A stretch of 6,771 nucleotides of DNA from an uncultured Eubacteriales bacterium (GCA_902493665.1 CABUQL010000070.1:1-6771); one strand, 5' to 3'. Shown: positions 1-5,648, counted from the stretch's first letter. Numbers and translations: made by a program. The notes: generated by a model from the sequence alone, not told the origin.

Positions 1-6
1 GCTTGG

Positions 7-83
<77 letters not shown>

Positions 84-112
84 ATATTTAATAAACTTTA
101 CACAAACTTAAC

Positions 113-201
113 TGGTGCCGGAGACCGGAATCGAACCGGTACGGGAAATTAATCCCACAGGATTTTAAGTCCTGGGCGTCTGCCAGTTCCGCCACTCCGG
201 C
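113..201 (-). tRNA. tRNA-Leu (UAA)
   Basis: On the minus strand this is an 89-nt class II tRNA with encoded CCA (complement of 113-115). The acceptor stem is GCCGGAG/CTCCGGC. The anticodon arm is CAGGA-CTTAAAA-TCCTG, with anticodon UAA reading UUA/UUG leucine codons. A long variable arm (GTGGGATTAATTTCCCGT region) is typical of tRNA-Leu and tRNA-Ser, and the anticodon excludes Ser. The T loop is TTCGATT. It is the promoter-proximal gene of the pair with tRNA-fMet. Confidence 0.96.
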
Positions 202-217
202 GAATTAATCGTGCTCA

Positions 218-249
218 ATTATAATAACATAAATACATACATATGTCAA
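218..249 (-). promoter_or_regulatory. sigma-A promoter of the tRNA-Leu/tRNA-fMet unit
   Basis: The minus strand shows a perfect -35 TTGACA (244-249) and, 17 nt later, TATTAT (221-226). An overlapping perfect TATAAT (218-223) sits at 20-nt spacing. Transcription would start near 211-214, about 10 nt before the 5' end of tRNA-Leu, as is usual for stable RNA promoters. No other gene on this strand lies between it and the tRNAs. Confidence 0.75.
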
Positions 250-321
250 TACCCTTTTTTAAAATATTGATTATTTCCCAAAATTTGCTTTGGAATATTT
301 CTACTATTTATATTTATGTAG

Positions 322-352
322 ATACCGGCAAAATATTACGTCTTGCCGATAT
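322..352 (-). terminator. stem-loop downstream of spoIIQ, possible terminator
   Basis: An inverted repeat (322-331 and 343-352, 11-nt loop) lies 11 bp past the spoIIQ stop. Read on the minus strand the stem AUAUCGGCAA/UUGCCGGUAU pairs over 10 bp, with one U-G pair; the plus strand reading has a mismatch there, which favours minus-strand function. There is no strong U-tract after it (CTACATAAAT), so it could instead be a weak or factor-assisted terminator or a 3'-end stabilising hairpin. Confidence 0.4.
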
Positions 353-362
353 TTATTTAGAA

Positions 363-1268
363 TTATTTTTTCAGCATTTTTTTGGGGTCAATGCTCACAC
401 CGTCTTTTTTTACTTCAAAATGCAGATGCGCACTGTCACCGATTTCATATTTTGCAGTGTCGCCCACAACGCCTATAACATCGCCGCTTTTAACGTTTCC
501 GCCCTCTTTTACCTTGTCGAGCGAGGCAAGATTTGAGTACACTGTCTGAAAAGTTTTGTGGTCTATAACAACCGTATTGCCGGATTTTTTGTCAAGATAC
601 GCTTCTTTAATCACTCCGTCTGCACACGCTTTTACTTCCGTACCGATTTTGCACGAAATATCTATACCGTTGTGCACTCTGTAATCGTTCATTGTTTTTG
701 AAAAAACGGGAACATTGTTTGAATGGGGTTTCATAATATTTCCCGAAACGGGATATGAAATCTGAGTGATTTCGGGCACTTCGGTGTTTGTTCGCGGCGC
801 GGTTATTTCCGGCATCGGATTTGTTTTCTTAACTTCGTCGATCTGCGGAGATATTACGGGGATTTCGGATTGTTTTTCCGTTTTTCCGATTTCCGCTTTT
901 TTGCCGTTTTCTTCTTTTTTATTTGTTTCTGCCTTGAAATCTTGCTTGCTTTCGTCCGATTCTTTTAATTCATTAATTTCATTTTTTGTATTTTCGTCAG
1001 TCTTTTCTCTTTCGCCGGGTATTATCACATCATATGAAGGGTCATCGGGATTGTAAAGTATTTTTTCGTCAACGCTTTCCGACGAGCTTTTTAAAACTTC
1101 TTTTGAATTGATGTGCTTTCTGTTGTCGTCACTCTTTCTTCCGAGCGTCCCCGCAAGTCCGACTGCCAAAACGGCAGCGGCGCATATTGAAAGCACAATA
1201 TAAAAGAATTTTTTCTCCGCAGGCGCTTTTTTCTTTTCGCATTTGTTTACAAAATTAATTTTTTTCAT
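363..1268 (-). CDS. spoIIQ: SpoIIQ-like stage II sporulation protein, M23/LytM domain
   Basis: This is a 301-aa bitopic membrane protein. A Lys-rich N-terminus precedes one membrane segment (about residues 21-43), then a long Lys/Glu/Pro-rich linker (about 45-165) and a C-terminal M23/LytM domain (about 170-298). The domain keeps zinc-ligand motifs HNGID (His199, Asp203) and HLH (His281, His283), but the YxHL motif that supplies a catalytic His in active M23 enzymes reads YSNL (Asn246). That fits SpoIIQ, which acts structurally: in the family it sits in the forespore membrane and binds mother-cell SpoIIIAH to form a channel needed for engulfment and late forespore gene expression. Location directly behind spoIID supports the name, since this order is common in Clostridia. 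I start at the ATG at 1268 because GAGGTG (1275-1280) lies 6 nt before it; a GTG at 1277 in frame overlaps that site. The alternative is another M23-family envelope protein, possibly active. Confidence 0.85.
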   Translation of the reverse strand: MKKINFVNKCEKKKAPAEKKFFYIVLSICAAAVLAVGLAGTLGRKSDDNRKHINSKEVLKSSSESVDEKILYNPDDPSYDVIIPGEREKTDENTKNEINELKESDESKQDFKAETNKKEENGKKAEIGKTEKQSEIPVISPQIDEVKKTNPMPEITAPRTNTEVPEITQISYPVSGNIMKPHSNNVPVFSKTMNDYRVHNGIDISCKIGTEVKACADGVIKEAYLDKKSGNTVVIDHKTFQTVYSNLASLDKVKEGGNVKSGDVIGVVGDTAKYEIGDSAHLHFEVKKDGVSIDPKKMLKK

Positions 1269-1274
1269 ATTTTT

Positions 1275-1280
1275 CACCTC
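1275..1280 (-). promoter_or_regulatory. ribosome binding site deciding the spoIIQ start
   Basis: GAGGTG on the minus strand stands 6 nt before the ATG at 1268 and overlaps the in-frame GTG at 1277. The GTG therefore cannot use it, and the ATG is the likely start. Confidence 0.75.
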
Positions 1281-1312
1281 AAAAGTATCTTGTGAAAAAT
1301 ATTGTTTACAAA

Positions 1313-2287
1313 TTATGGCTTTTTATACTCCGATATTTTAACGTCCGTGTAATAATTTAACAGAATTTCTTTGTATGTTTTTCCGATTGATGCCATATAA
1401 TTTGCACCGTATTGGCTCATACCGACTCCGTGTCCGTGTCCCGTTACGTTAAATATAATGTTGTCGCCGAGCTGCTCAATTTTAAAATTTGCCGAATAAA
1501 GATTAAAAATACGGCGCATTGCCGTGCCTTTGATTTTTTTGTTTCCTATATTTATTTCGTCAACACTTCCGCCTGATGTATATGTGCTTTCGCCTATAAG
1601 CGTGTCAAATGTAATGTCGTCATACTCGCTTTTTAATTTGTGCTTAAATTCATTTACGGAGATCTTAACGTTTGTTTTGTATTTGGGCGCATTTTCCTCG
1701 CCAAAGCTTTCAACGCTTGCAAGATACGGATAATCTCCGCCCCATATATCTTTTGAGTTTTCTGTTTTTCCGCTGTTTGACGAATGGAAAACCGCACTTA
1801 TAACTTCGCCTTTATAAGTTAAAATCTCGCCTTTTGTGTCATAAACTGCATTTGAGATTTTTTTGTAATATCCGGGCGCGTTGCTTCCCCAGTTTTTGTA
1901 TGCTTCTTCTTTTGACGTGTATGCCTGGCAGTGTTTAAAATCCGTGCATATGTCGGCGCCTTTGTGGGAATCGGATGTATCGCCGAGGTTTTTATTTGCT
2001 TTGATTTTTGAAAGCGTATAGCTTCTTGACGCAACCGACTGCGCTTTAAGTGCCTCCTCATTAAAAGATGCAGGCATTTCCGCCGTTACAACACCGATTA
2101 TGTAATCTTCAAGATTCATTGTTTTTACTTCATCGGTGTCGGCAAAATAAACTTTTACAGTGTTCTCAAATGTTTCTTTCGGATTTTCAAAACCTTTTTT
2201 GAATACCATGAAAAAAGGAATTACCGCAACAACCAAAGTTACAAATGCAACCCATATGACAAATTTTTTTAAAAGCGAGATTTTCAT
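1313..2287 (-). CDS. spoIID: stage II sporulation protein D (septal peptidoglycan lytic transglycosylase)
   Basis: This 324-aa protein has one N-terminal membrane segment (about residues 9-29) and an extracytoplasmic SpoIID domain. Family knowledge: SpoIID cleaves glycan strands as part of the mother-cell SpoIID-SpoIIM-SpoIIP engulfment machine. Diagnostic stretches are present: the AEMPASF motif with Glu70, matching the catalytic Glu of Bacillus SpoIID, followed by EALKAQSVASRSYTL; a C-x4-H-C group (Cys114, His119, Cys120) matching its zinc site; FHSSNSGKT and IWGGDYPYL in the middle; and GHGHGVGMSQYGA (about 283-295) near the end. Length is normal. I choose the ATG at 2287, since AAAGGTG (2297-2303) precedes it by 9 nt; an in-frame GTG at 2323 has no such site. 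spoIIQ follows after 44 bp with its own ribosome binding site, so co-transcription is likely. The expected regulator is mother-cell sigma-E for spoIID, whereas spoIIQ in Bacillus is sigma-F dependent; I found no convincing sigma-F promoter in the 44-bp gap. Confidence 0.95.
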   Translation of the reverse strand: MKISLLKKFVIWVAFVTLVVAVIPFFMVFKKGFENPKETFENTVKVYFADTDEVKTMNLEDYIIGVVTAEMPASFNEEALKAQSVASRSYTLSKIKANKNLGDTSDSHKGADICTDFKHCQAYTSKEEAYKNWGSNAPGYYKKISNAVYDTKGEILTYKGEVISAVFHSSNSGKTENSKDIWGGDYPYLASVESFGEENAPKYKTNVKISVNEFKHKLKSEYDDITFDTLIGESTYTSGGSVDEINIGNKKIKGTAMRRIFNLYSANFKIEQLGDNIIFNVTGHGHGVGMSQYGANYMASIGKTYKEILLNYYTDVKISEYKKP

Positions 2288-2296
2288 TATTAATAT

Positions 2297-2303
2297 CACC
2301 TTT
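2297..2303 (-). promoter_or_regulatory. ribosome binding site deciding the spoIID start
   Basis: AAAGGTG on the minus strand lies 9 nt before the ATG at 2287. It supports that start over the in-frame GTG at 2323, which would place this site inside the coding sequence. Confidence 0.7.
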
Positions 2304-2328
2304 ATAATTATATCTGATATCACTATGG

Positions 2329-2358
2329 AAAAATGAATAAAAACGCAAAATAATATTC
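2329..2358 (-). promoter_or_regulatory. possible sigma-E-type promoter of spoIID
   Basis: On the minus strand GAATATT (2352-2358) resembles the sigma-E -35 element (ATATT core). CATTTTT (2329-2335) sits 16 nt downstream and shares only the CAT of the sigma-E -10 (CATACAAT type). Location about 40-70 nt before the spoIID ATG is right, but the -10 is poor and the spacing slightly long. A better CAT element (CATAGTGAT, around 2318-2326) is spaced too far away. Confidence 0.25.
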
Positions 2359-2362
2359 ATTC

Positions 2363-2379
2363 TGCAAGTGTTTTTTGCA
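2363..2379. promoter_or_regulatory. inverted repeat TGCAA-N7-TTGCA, possible operator
   Basis: TGCAA (2363-2367) and TTGCA (2375-2379) form a perfect 5-bp dyad with a 7-bp spacer in the spoIID/gltA divergent region. It carries the same TTGCA core as the larger inverted repeat at 2402-2435, which suggests repeated protein-binding half-sites. AT-rich surroundings make chance possible. Confidence 0.35.
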
Positions 2380-2401
2380 CAAATCGACTTAATTTGAGGA
2401 A

Positions 2402-2435
2402 ATTTTGCAATTTTTATAAAAAAATATTGCAAAAT
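2402..2435. promoter_or_regulatory. 10-bp perfect inverted repeat upstream of gltA, possible operator
   Basis: ATTTTGCAAT (2402-2411) and ATTGCAAAAT (2426-2435) are exact reverse complements separated by 14 bp. Each arm contains the palindrome TTGCAA, and the two palindromes start 22 bp apart, about two helical turns, so dimers on each would lie on the same face. The right arm ends 2 bp before the predicted gltA -35. As RNA it could form a hairpin, but it lies upstream of the predicted transcription start, so a DNA operator is more likely. The XRE regulator encoded behind gltA is a candidate binder (inference). Confidence 0.5.
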
Positions 2436-2437
2436 AC

Positions 2438-2466
2438 TTGTTTTTTTGCGTCAAAGATGTTAAAAT
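2438..2466 (+). promoter_or_regulatory. sigma-A-like promoter of gltA
   Basis: TTGTTT (2438-2443), 17-nt spacer, TAAAAT (2461-2466). The start of transcription would be near 2473, leaving a leader of only about 11 nt with the ribosome site almost at the RNA 5' end. This short leader is unusual; a second weaker pair further upstream (TTGAGG 2394-2399, TATAAA 2415-2420, 15-nt spacer) could supply a longer leader. Confidence 0.55.
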
Positions 2467-2470
2467 ACTT

Positions 2471-2476
2471 AAAAGG
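2471..2476 (+). promoter_or_regulatory. ribosome binding site deciding the gltA start
   Basis: AAAAGG stands 7 nt before the ATG at 2484. A second purine run GAAAGGG (to 2482) is 13 nt before the in-frame ATG at 2496, too far for good use, so 2484 is preferred. A TTG at 2394 in frame has no site and would run through the promoter. Confidence 0.6.
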
Positions 2477-2483
2477 AAAGGGA

Positions 2484-3842
2484 ATGATTGTAAATATGAA
2501 TACCACAAATCAAAACGGCAATATAAAACCGGATATGCAGACATATTTTATAGACCCCAAAAGCTATCTTAAATATGATGTAAAAAGAGGACTTAGAAAT
2601 GTTGACGGTTCAGGTGTTTTGGCGGGACTTACAAAGGTCTGCGAAGTTCATGGATATATTGTCAGCGAAGGAGAAAAAATCCCCGATGACGGCAAACTTT
2701 CGTTCAGAGGGTATGATATAAACGAGCTTGTTGATGTTTGCGGCGAAAGCGGACGTTTTAAATATGAAGAAGTGAGTTTCCTTCTTCTTATGGGTCACCT
2801 TCCCACAAACGAAGAATTTGAACGCTACAAACAGGCATTAAGGGATGAAGCGTACCTTCCGCATAACTTTGCAGAGGATATGATTTTAAAATCGCCGAGC
2901 CGTGATATTATGAACAAACTCTCGCGTTCGGTGCTCACGCTTTATTCGTATGACGACAATGCCGATGCAACCGATATTTCAAATGTTTTAAGACAGTCTG
3001 TAAGCCTTATTGCAAAGCTTCCGATTCTTGCAGCTTACGGCTACCGTGCAAAATCGCATTATTTTGACGGGAAAAGCCTTATTTTGCATCAGCCGAAAAA
3101 GGAATTTTCAATTGCGGAAAATATACTTCATATGATTAGGGACGACAATAAATTTACCGAAGAGGAAGCAAAAATATTAGACCTTGCCCTCGTTCTTCAG
3201 GCAGAACACGGCGGAGGTAATAACAGTGCATTTACATGCAGGGTTTTAACGTCTTCGGGAACAGATACATATTCGGCAATTTCGGGTGCCATAAATGCTC
3301 TTAAAGGTCCGAAACACGGCGGAGCAAACACAAAAGTTGTAAAAATGATGAAAGATTTTATGGACAACATTTCCGACTGGACAGACGAAGATGAGGTTTA
3401 TGAATATCTTTTAAAAACTTTAAGAGGCGAAACGTGCGACAGGAGCGGACTTATATACGGAATAGGCCATGCGGTTTACACAAAATCCGATCCGAGAACA
3501 AAAATCTTAAAAGAAAAGGCAAAAATCCTCGCCGAAGAGCGCGGTCTTGATAAAGAATACGCATTTTACGAACTTGTTGAACGTCTTGCACCGAAGGCAT
3601 TTTATGAAGTGAAGGGCGACGAAAAAACCGTTTGCGCAAATGTTGACTTTTATTCGGGATTTGTGTATCTTATGCTTAAAATACCGATAGAACTTTTCAC
3701 ACCGCTTTTTGCGATTTCAAGGATATCGGGCTGGTGTGCTCACAGAATGGAAGAGCTTATTTCGGGCGGAAGAATATTAAGACCTGCATATAAGAGCATA
3801 TGCAAACACACAGAAGGCGCAAAAAAAATGGGCGACAGATAA
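2484..3842 (+). CDS. gltA: citrate synthase, long Gram-positive type
   Basis: This cytoplasmic enzyme condenses oxaloacetate with acetyl-CoA to citrate and CoA. At 452 aa it is longer than the usual 370-430 aa and belongs to the citrate synthase fold family (PF00285). Catalytic positions are all present: His278 in GPKHGGAN, His329 in GIGHAVYTKSDPR (with Arg338 for oxaloacetate), and Asp388 in NVDFYSGF; AEHGGGNNSAF (His242) is the variant of the usual HADHExNASTF block, and ISRISGWCAHRMEE closes the site. The common GHRVY reads GHAVY here. A roughly 45-residue N-terminal extension precedes the core; I see no NADH-binding Gram-negative N-domain. Aconitase and isocitrate dehydrogenase genes are not adjacent in the window. 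An XRE regulator follows after 54 bp and is probably co-transcribed. A 2-methylcitrate synthase activity cannot be excluded, but no prpB/prpD neighbours are seen. The homology-unrelated Re-type enzyme is excluded by the motifs. Confidence 0.93.
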   Translation: MIVNMNTTNQNGNIKPDMQTYFIDPKSYLKYDVKRGLRNVDGSGVLAGLTKVCEVHGYIVSEGEKIPDDGKLSFRGYDINELVDVCGESGRFKYEEVSFLLLMGHLPTNEEFERYKQALRDEAYLPHNFAEDMILKSPSRDIMNKLSRSVLTLYSYDDNADATDISNVLRQSVSLIAKLPILAAYGYRAKSHYFDGKSLILHQPKKEFSIAENILHMIRDDNKFTEEEAKILDLALVLQAEHGGGNNSAFTCRVLTSSGTDTYSAISGAINALKGPKHGGANTKVVKMMKDFMDNISDWTDEDEVYEYLLKTLRGETCDRSGLIYGIGHAVYTKSDPRTKILKEKAKILAEERGLDKEYAFYELVERLAPKAFYEVKGDEKTVCANVDFYSGFVYLMLKIPIELFTPLFAISRISGWCAHRMEELISGGRILRPAYKSICKHTEGAKKMGDR

Positions 3843-3896
3843 AAATGATTTTTAAAAAGAATGAAATAACAACAGCAGTTAAAGGGGGCTTATGCG

Positions 3897-4532
3897 ATGA
3901 ACACTGAAATTACAATCGGAGAAAGAATAAAAATTCTCAGAAAGGAAATGGGATTATCCCAGGCATATATTGCAAACAGACTCGGAATATCTAAAACAAC
4001 CATTTCCAATTACGAAACAAATTACAGTGTTCCGTCAAGACAGAATCTTAAAAATCTTGCGGATTTGTTCAATGTAAATATTGATTATATATTGGGTGAA
4101 ACTGAGTTTAAAGACAGATTTGTAAATTTTGTAAAGGGCGTTAAAATTCCGATATACTCCATTGAAAACGCGGACGCAATATTAAACAAAAGCGTTGACG
4201 GAATTACGGGTTATATGGATTTGCCGGGTTGCGGCCAGGAGAATATTTACGATGAAATGTTTGCAATGAAGCTTTGCGACAATGCAATGGATGCTGCGGG
4301 AATATCTAAAGAAAGCTACGTTATTGTGGGAAGATGCAATCAGGTTCCTGCAGGCAAGATAGGAGTTGCGGTTTGCGAAAACAAGGTTTATGTAAGAAGA
4401 GTTCACATTTTGGATAATGCGTTGACACTTGTTCCCGACAGTTACGACAGAAAGCATATGCCTATGCAGTTTAAAAGAGAAAAATCATTTGTTGTCGGAC
4501 GTGTTATAAAAGCGATTGTCGATGTTTTCTGA
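3897..4532 (+). CDS. XRE-family repressor with degenerate S24 (LexA-like) C-domain
   Basis: This is a 211-aa two-domain DNA-binding regulator. Residues about 7-68 form a Cro/CI-type helix-turn-helix (GERIKILRKEMGLSQAYIANRLGIS, then TTISNYE). Residues about 85-211 match the S24/LexA/CI C-terminal fold. In cleavable members the nucleophile is Ser in a GDSM-like motif and the base is Lys in a VKR motif. Here the aligned stretches read CDNAM (Ala130) and YVRRV (Arg167), so both catalytic residues are replaced and self-cleavage is not expected. The domain may instead dimerise or sense a ligand. The ATG at 3897 has AAAGGGGG (3881-3888) 8 nt upstream; the ATG at 3892 runs into a stop at once. It lies 54 bp behind gltA with no clear promoter or terminator between, so it is likely in the gltA transcript and may control it (inference). 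The amidohydrolase gene follows after 89 bp. It should not be called LexA. Confidence 0.85.
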   Translation: MNTEITIGERIKILRKEMGLSQAYIANRLGISKTTISNYETNYSVPSRQNLKNLADLFNVNIDYILGETEFKDRFVNFVKGVKIPIYSIENADAILNKSVDGITGYMDLPGCGQENIYDEMFAMKLCDNAMDAAGISKESYVIVGRCNQVPAGKIGVAVCENKVYVRRVHILDNALTLVPDSYDRKHMPMQFKREKSFVVGRVIKAIVDVF

Positions 4533-4548
4533 TTTTACATATAAAAAA

Positions 4549-4579
4549 TTGATTTTGTGCTTTGAAAACGGGGTATAGT
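4549..4579 (+). promoter_or_regulatory. weak candidate promoter before the amidohydrolase gene
   Basis: TTGATT (4549-4554) and TATAGT (4574-4579) are spaced 19 nt apart, longer than ideal, placing a start near 4586 and a leader of about 36 nt. It would let the amidohydrolase be expressed separately from gltA and the regulator. The spacing makes it doubtful, and readthrough from upstream is equally possible. Confidence 0.3.
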
Positions 4580-4605
4580 TTTAATGTTGCGTGTTTTAAT
4601 TTTGA

Positions 4606-4612
4606 AGGAAGG
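4606..4612 (+). promoter_or_regulatory. ribosome binding site deciding the amidohydrolase start
   Basis: AGGAAGG lies 9 nt before the ATG at 4622, where the protein begins MLIDFHTH, the usual beginning of this family. An out-of-frame ATG at 4617 ends after four codons, and the in-frame TTG at 4562 has no site. Confidence 0.7.
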
Positions 4613-4621
4613 CAATATGGT

Positions 4622-5413
4622 ATGCTTATAGATTTTCACACTCACTGTTTCCCCGAAAAGATAGCAGAAAGGGCAATAAACAAGCTTTCCGATGCGTCGG
4701 GCGGAATAAGGTATTATACTGACGGGAGTGCAAACGGTCTTAAAGAATCGATGAAAAGAGAAAATGTTGACGCAAGCATCGTTTTAAATATTGCAACAAA
4801 CGAGCATCAAATGGAAAGCGTAAACAACTTCGCCGTATCGATTAATAATAAAAAAGATATATTTTCGTTCGGTTCTGTATTTCCGACGGCAAAAAATGCA
4901 CTTTACGAACTTGAAAGAATAAAAGCTTTAGGACTTTTGGGTGTTAAGTTTCACCCCGATTATCAGGGATTTGTTGTTGATGATCCGATGATGAAACCGA
5001 TTTACAAAAAAATATCCGAGCTTGGTCTTATAACGGTTTTCCATGCCGGATATGACTACGGATTTAAACCGCCGTTCGGCTGTATGCCGCAAAATATGCA
5101 AAATGCACTGAAATGGTTTGATTCTCCCGTTGTTGCCGCTCATTGGGGCGGACTCAGCTGCGGAGAAGATGTTATAAAATATCTTTGCGGTCTTGATTTG
5201 TATTTTGATACGTCGTTCGGATACTGTCAGATGCCGAAATCAACGGCGGAAAGAATTATAGAAAAACACGGCACGCAAAAAATGCTTTTTGCAACAGATT
5301 CGCCGTGGCATACGGCATCAATGGAAATTAGGCTTTTAAACTCGCTTAATCTTAGTGAAAACGAAATGGATTTAATTTGCTTTAAAAACGCAAAAAAACT
5401 TCTGGGAATATAG
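4622..5413 (+). CDS. amidohydrolase-2 family metal-dependent TIM-barrel enzyme
   Basis: This 263-aa cytoplasmic protein begins with the metal-binding HxH of the family (IDFHTHCFP, His6 and His8). Further expected ligand or active-site positions follow in barrel order: His111 in GVKFHPD, His141 in VFHAGYD, His174 in AAHWGG, and Asp226 in FATDSPW. This pattern matches the Amidohydro_2/ACMSD-like group (PF04909), whose members hydrolyse or decarboxylate small ring or carboxylate substrates using one divalent metal. All metal residues look intact, so it should be active, but the substrate cannot be read from the sequence. It is short for the group (often 270-340 aa) yet ends naturally with FKNAKKLLGI. 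It lies 89 bp behind the regulator on the same strand, possibly in the gltA unit. An open stretch continues in frame past its TAG stop (see 5414-5545). TatD-type nuclease is less likely, since the helix and Glu pattern of TatD is not seen. Confidence 0.8.
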   Translation: MLIDFHTHCFPEKIAERAINKLSDASGGIRYYTDGSANGLKESMKRENVDASIVLNIATNEHQMESVNNFAVSINNKKDIFSFGSVFPTAKNALYELERIKALGLLGVKFHPDYQGFVVDDPMMKPIYKKISELGLITVFHAGYDYGFKPPFGCMPQNMQNALKWFDSPVVAAHWGGLSCGEDVIKYLCGLDLYFDTSFGYCQMPKSTAERIIEKHGTQKMLFATDSPWHTASMEIRLLNSLNLSENEMDLICFKNAKKLLGI

Positions 5414-5545
5414 AGCATCGGGAGCCAAAAACTAAAATGGTTTGCAAAGGCGGCAGATGTTGATTACTTGAAACTTTGCTCTCTCTTGGAAGAAAACGGG
5501 GCAATTGTGCCGAAAAATGTTTCACACAAGAATTTAAGGGTATAA
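5414..5545 (+). other. in-frame open stretch after the amidohydrolase stop, possible gene remnant
   Basis: After the TAG at 5411-5413 the same frame stays open for 43 codons to a TAA at 5543-5545. The translation looks protein-like (contains KLKWFAKAADVDYLKLC and then LLEENGAIVPKNV), with ordinary codon choice. There is no ATG or GTG start with a ribosome site in it; a TTG at 5468 has none. I do not recognise a family. It may be the 3' remnant of a lost gene, a readthrough extension, or chance. Beyond it, 5546-5640 is AT-rich with no gene I can support. Confidence 0.25.
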
Positions 5546-5574
5546 TTTTAAATGATTGATAATTTTTTAACAAA

Positions 5575-5648
5575 TGGAAGTGCGAAAAATTTAAAAAATA
5601 TGATGTTTTATACAAAAACACATAATTGTGTAAAAAAATTCACTTCCA
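5575..5648. repeat. 8-bp inverted repeat TGGAAGTG/CACTTCCA
   Basis: TGGAAGTG (5575-5582) and CACTTCCA (5641-5648) are exact reverse complements flanking 58 bp of very AT-rich sequence, which itself contains a small dyad ACACA-TAAT-TGTGT. The right arm ends 4 bp before the predicted pckA -35, so it could be an operator pair or a looping site. It is not a good terminator because the arms are far apart and no U-tract follows directly. Confidence 0.35.

Noticed and set aside
243..536. Plus-strand open frame of 97 codons across the spoIIQ 3' end
   Set aside because: It lies largely antisense to the M23 domain, has no ribosome site, and its start falls in the tRNA promoter region; the translation is Phe/Tyr-rich as expected of an antisense AT-rich frame.
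766..1056. Plus-strand open frame of 96 codons inside spoIIQ
   Set aside because: It is antisense to the Lys/Glu linker, which reads as Ser/Phe/Leu-rich sequence on the other strand; no start signal.
2288..2323. Longer spoIID starting at GTG 2323
   Set aside because: The Shine-Dalgarno AAAGGTG would fall inside the coding sequence, and the ATG at 2287 gives the normal Lys-rich start before the membrane segment.
2394..2483. Longer citrate synthase starting at TTG 2394
   Set aside because: No ribosome site; the extra 30 codons run through the promoter and inverted repeat and read as AT-rich noise (CNFYKKILQN and similar).
3897..4532. LexA itself
   Set aside because: The N-terminus is an XRE-type helix-turn-helix rather than the LexA winged helix, and the Ser-Lys pair is absent.
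4562..4621. Longer amidohydrolase starting at TTG 4562
   Set aside because: The family normally begins just before the HxH motif, and AGGAAGG precedes the ATG at 4622; the extra 20 residues overlap a possible promoter.
5411..5413. TAG decoded as pyrrolysine in the amidohydrolase
   Set aside because: The protein is complete at the TAG with the usual family ending, and nothing in the window points to pyrrolysine machinery; kept only as a remote option for the open continuation.
5496..5513. Stem-loop GGCA-ATTG-TGCC as terminator of the amidohydrolase gene
   Set aside because: Only 4 bp and no U-tract follows, and it lies inside the open stretch; I find no convincing terminator in 5414-5650.
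5382..5621. Minus-strand open frame of 79 codons over the gap after the amidohydrolase
   Set aside because: It begins with GTG without a Shine-Dalgarno site, overlaps the amidohydrolase 3' end antisense, and its translation has no recognisable pattern.
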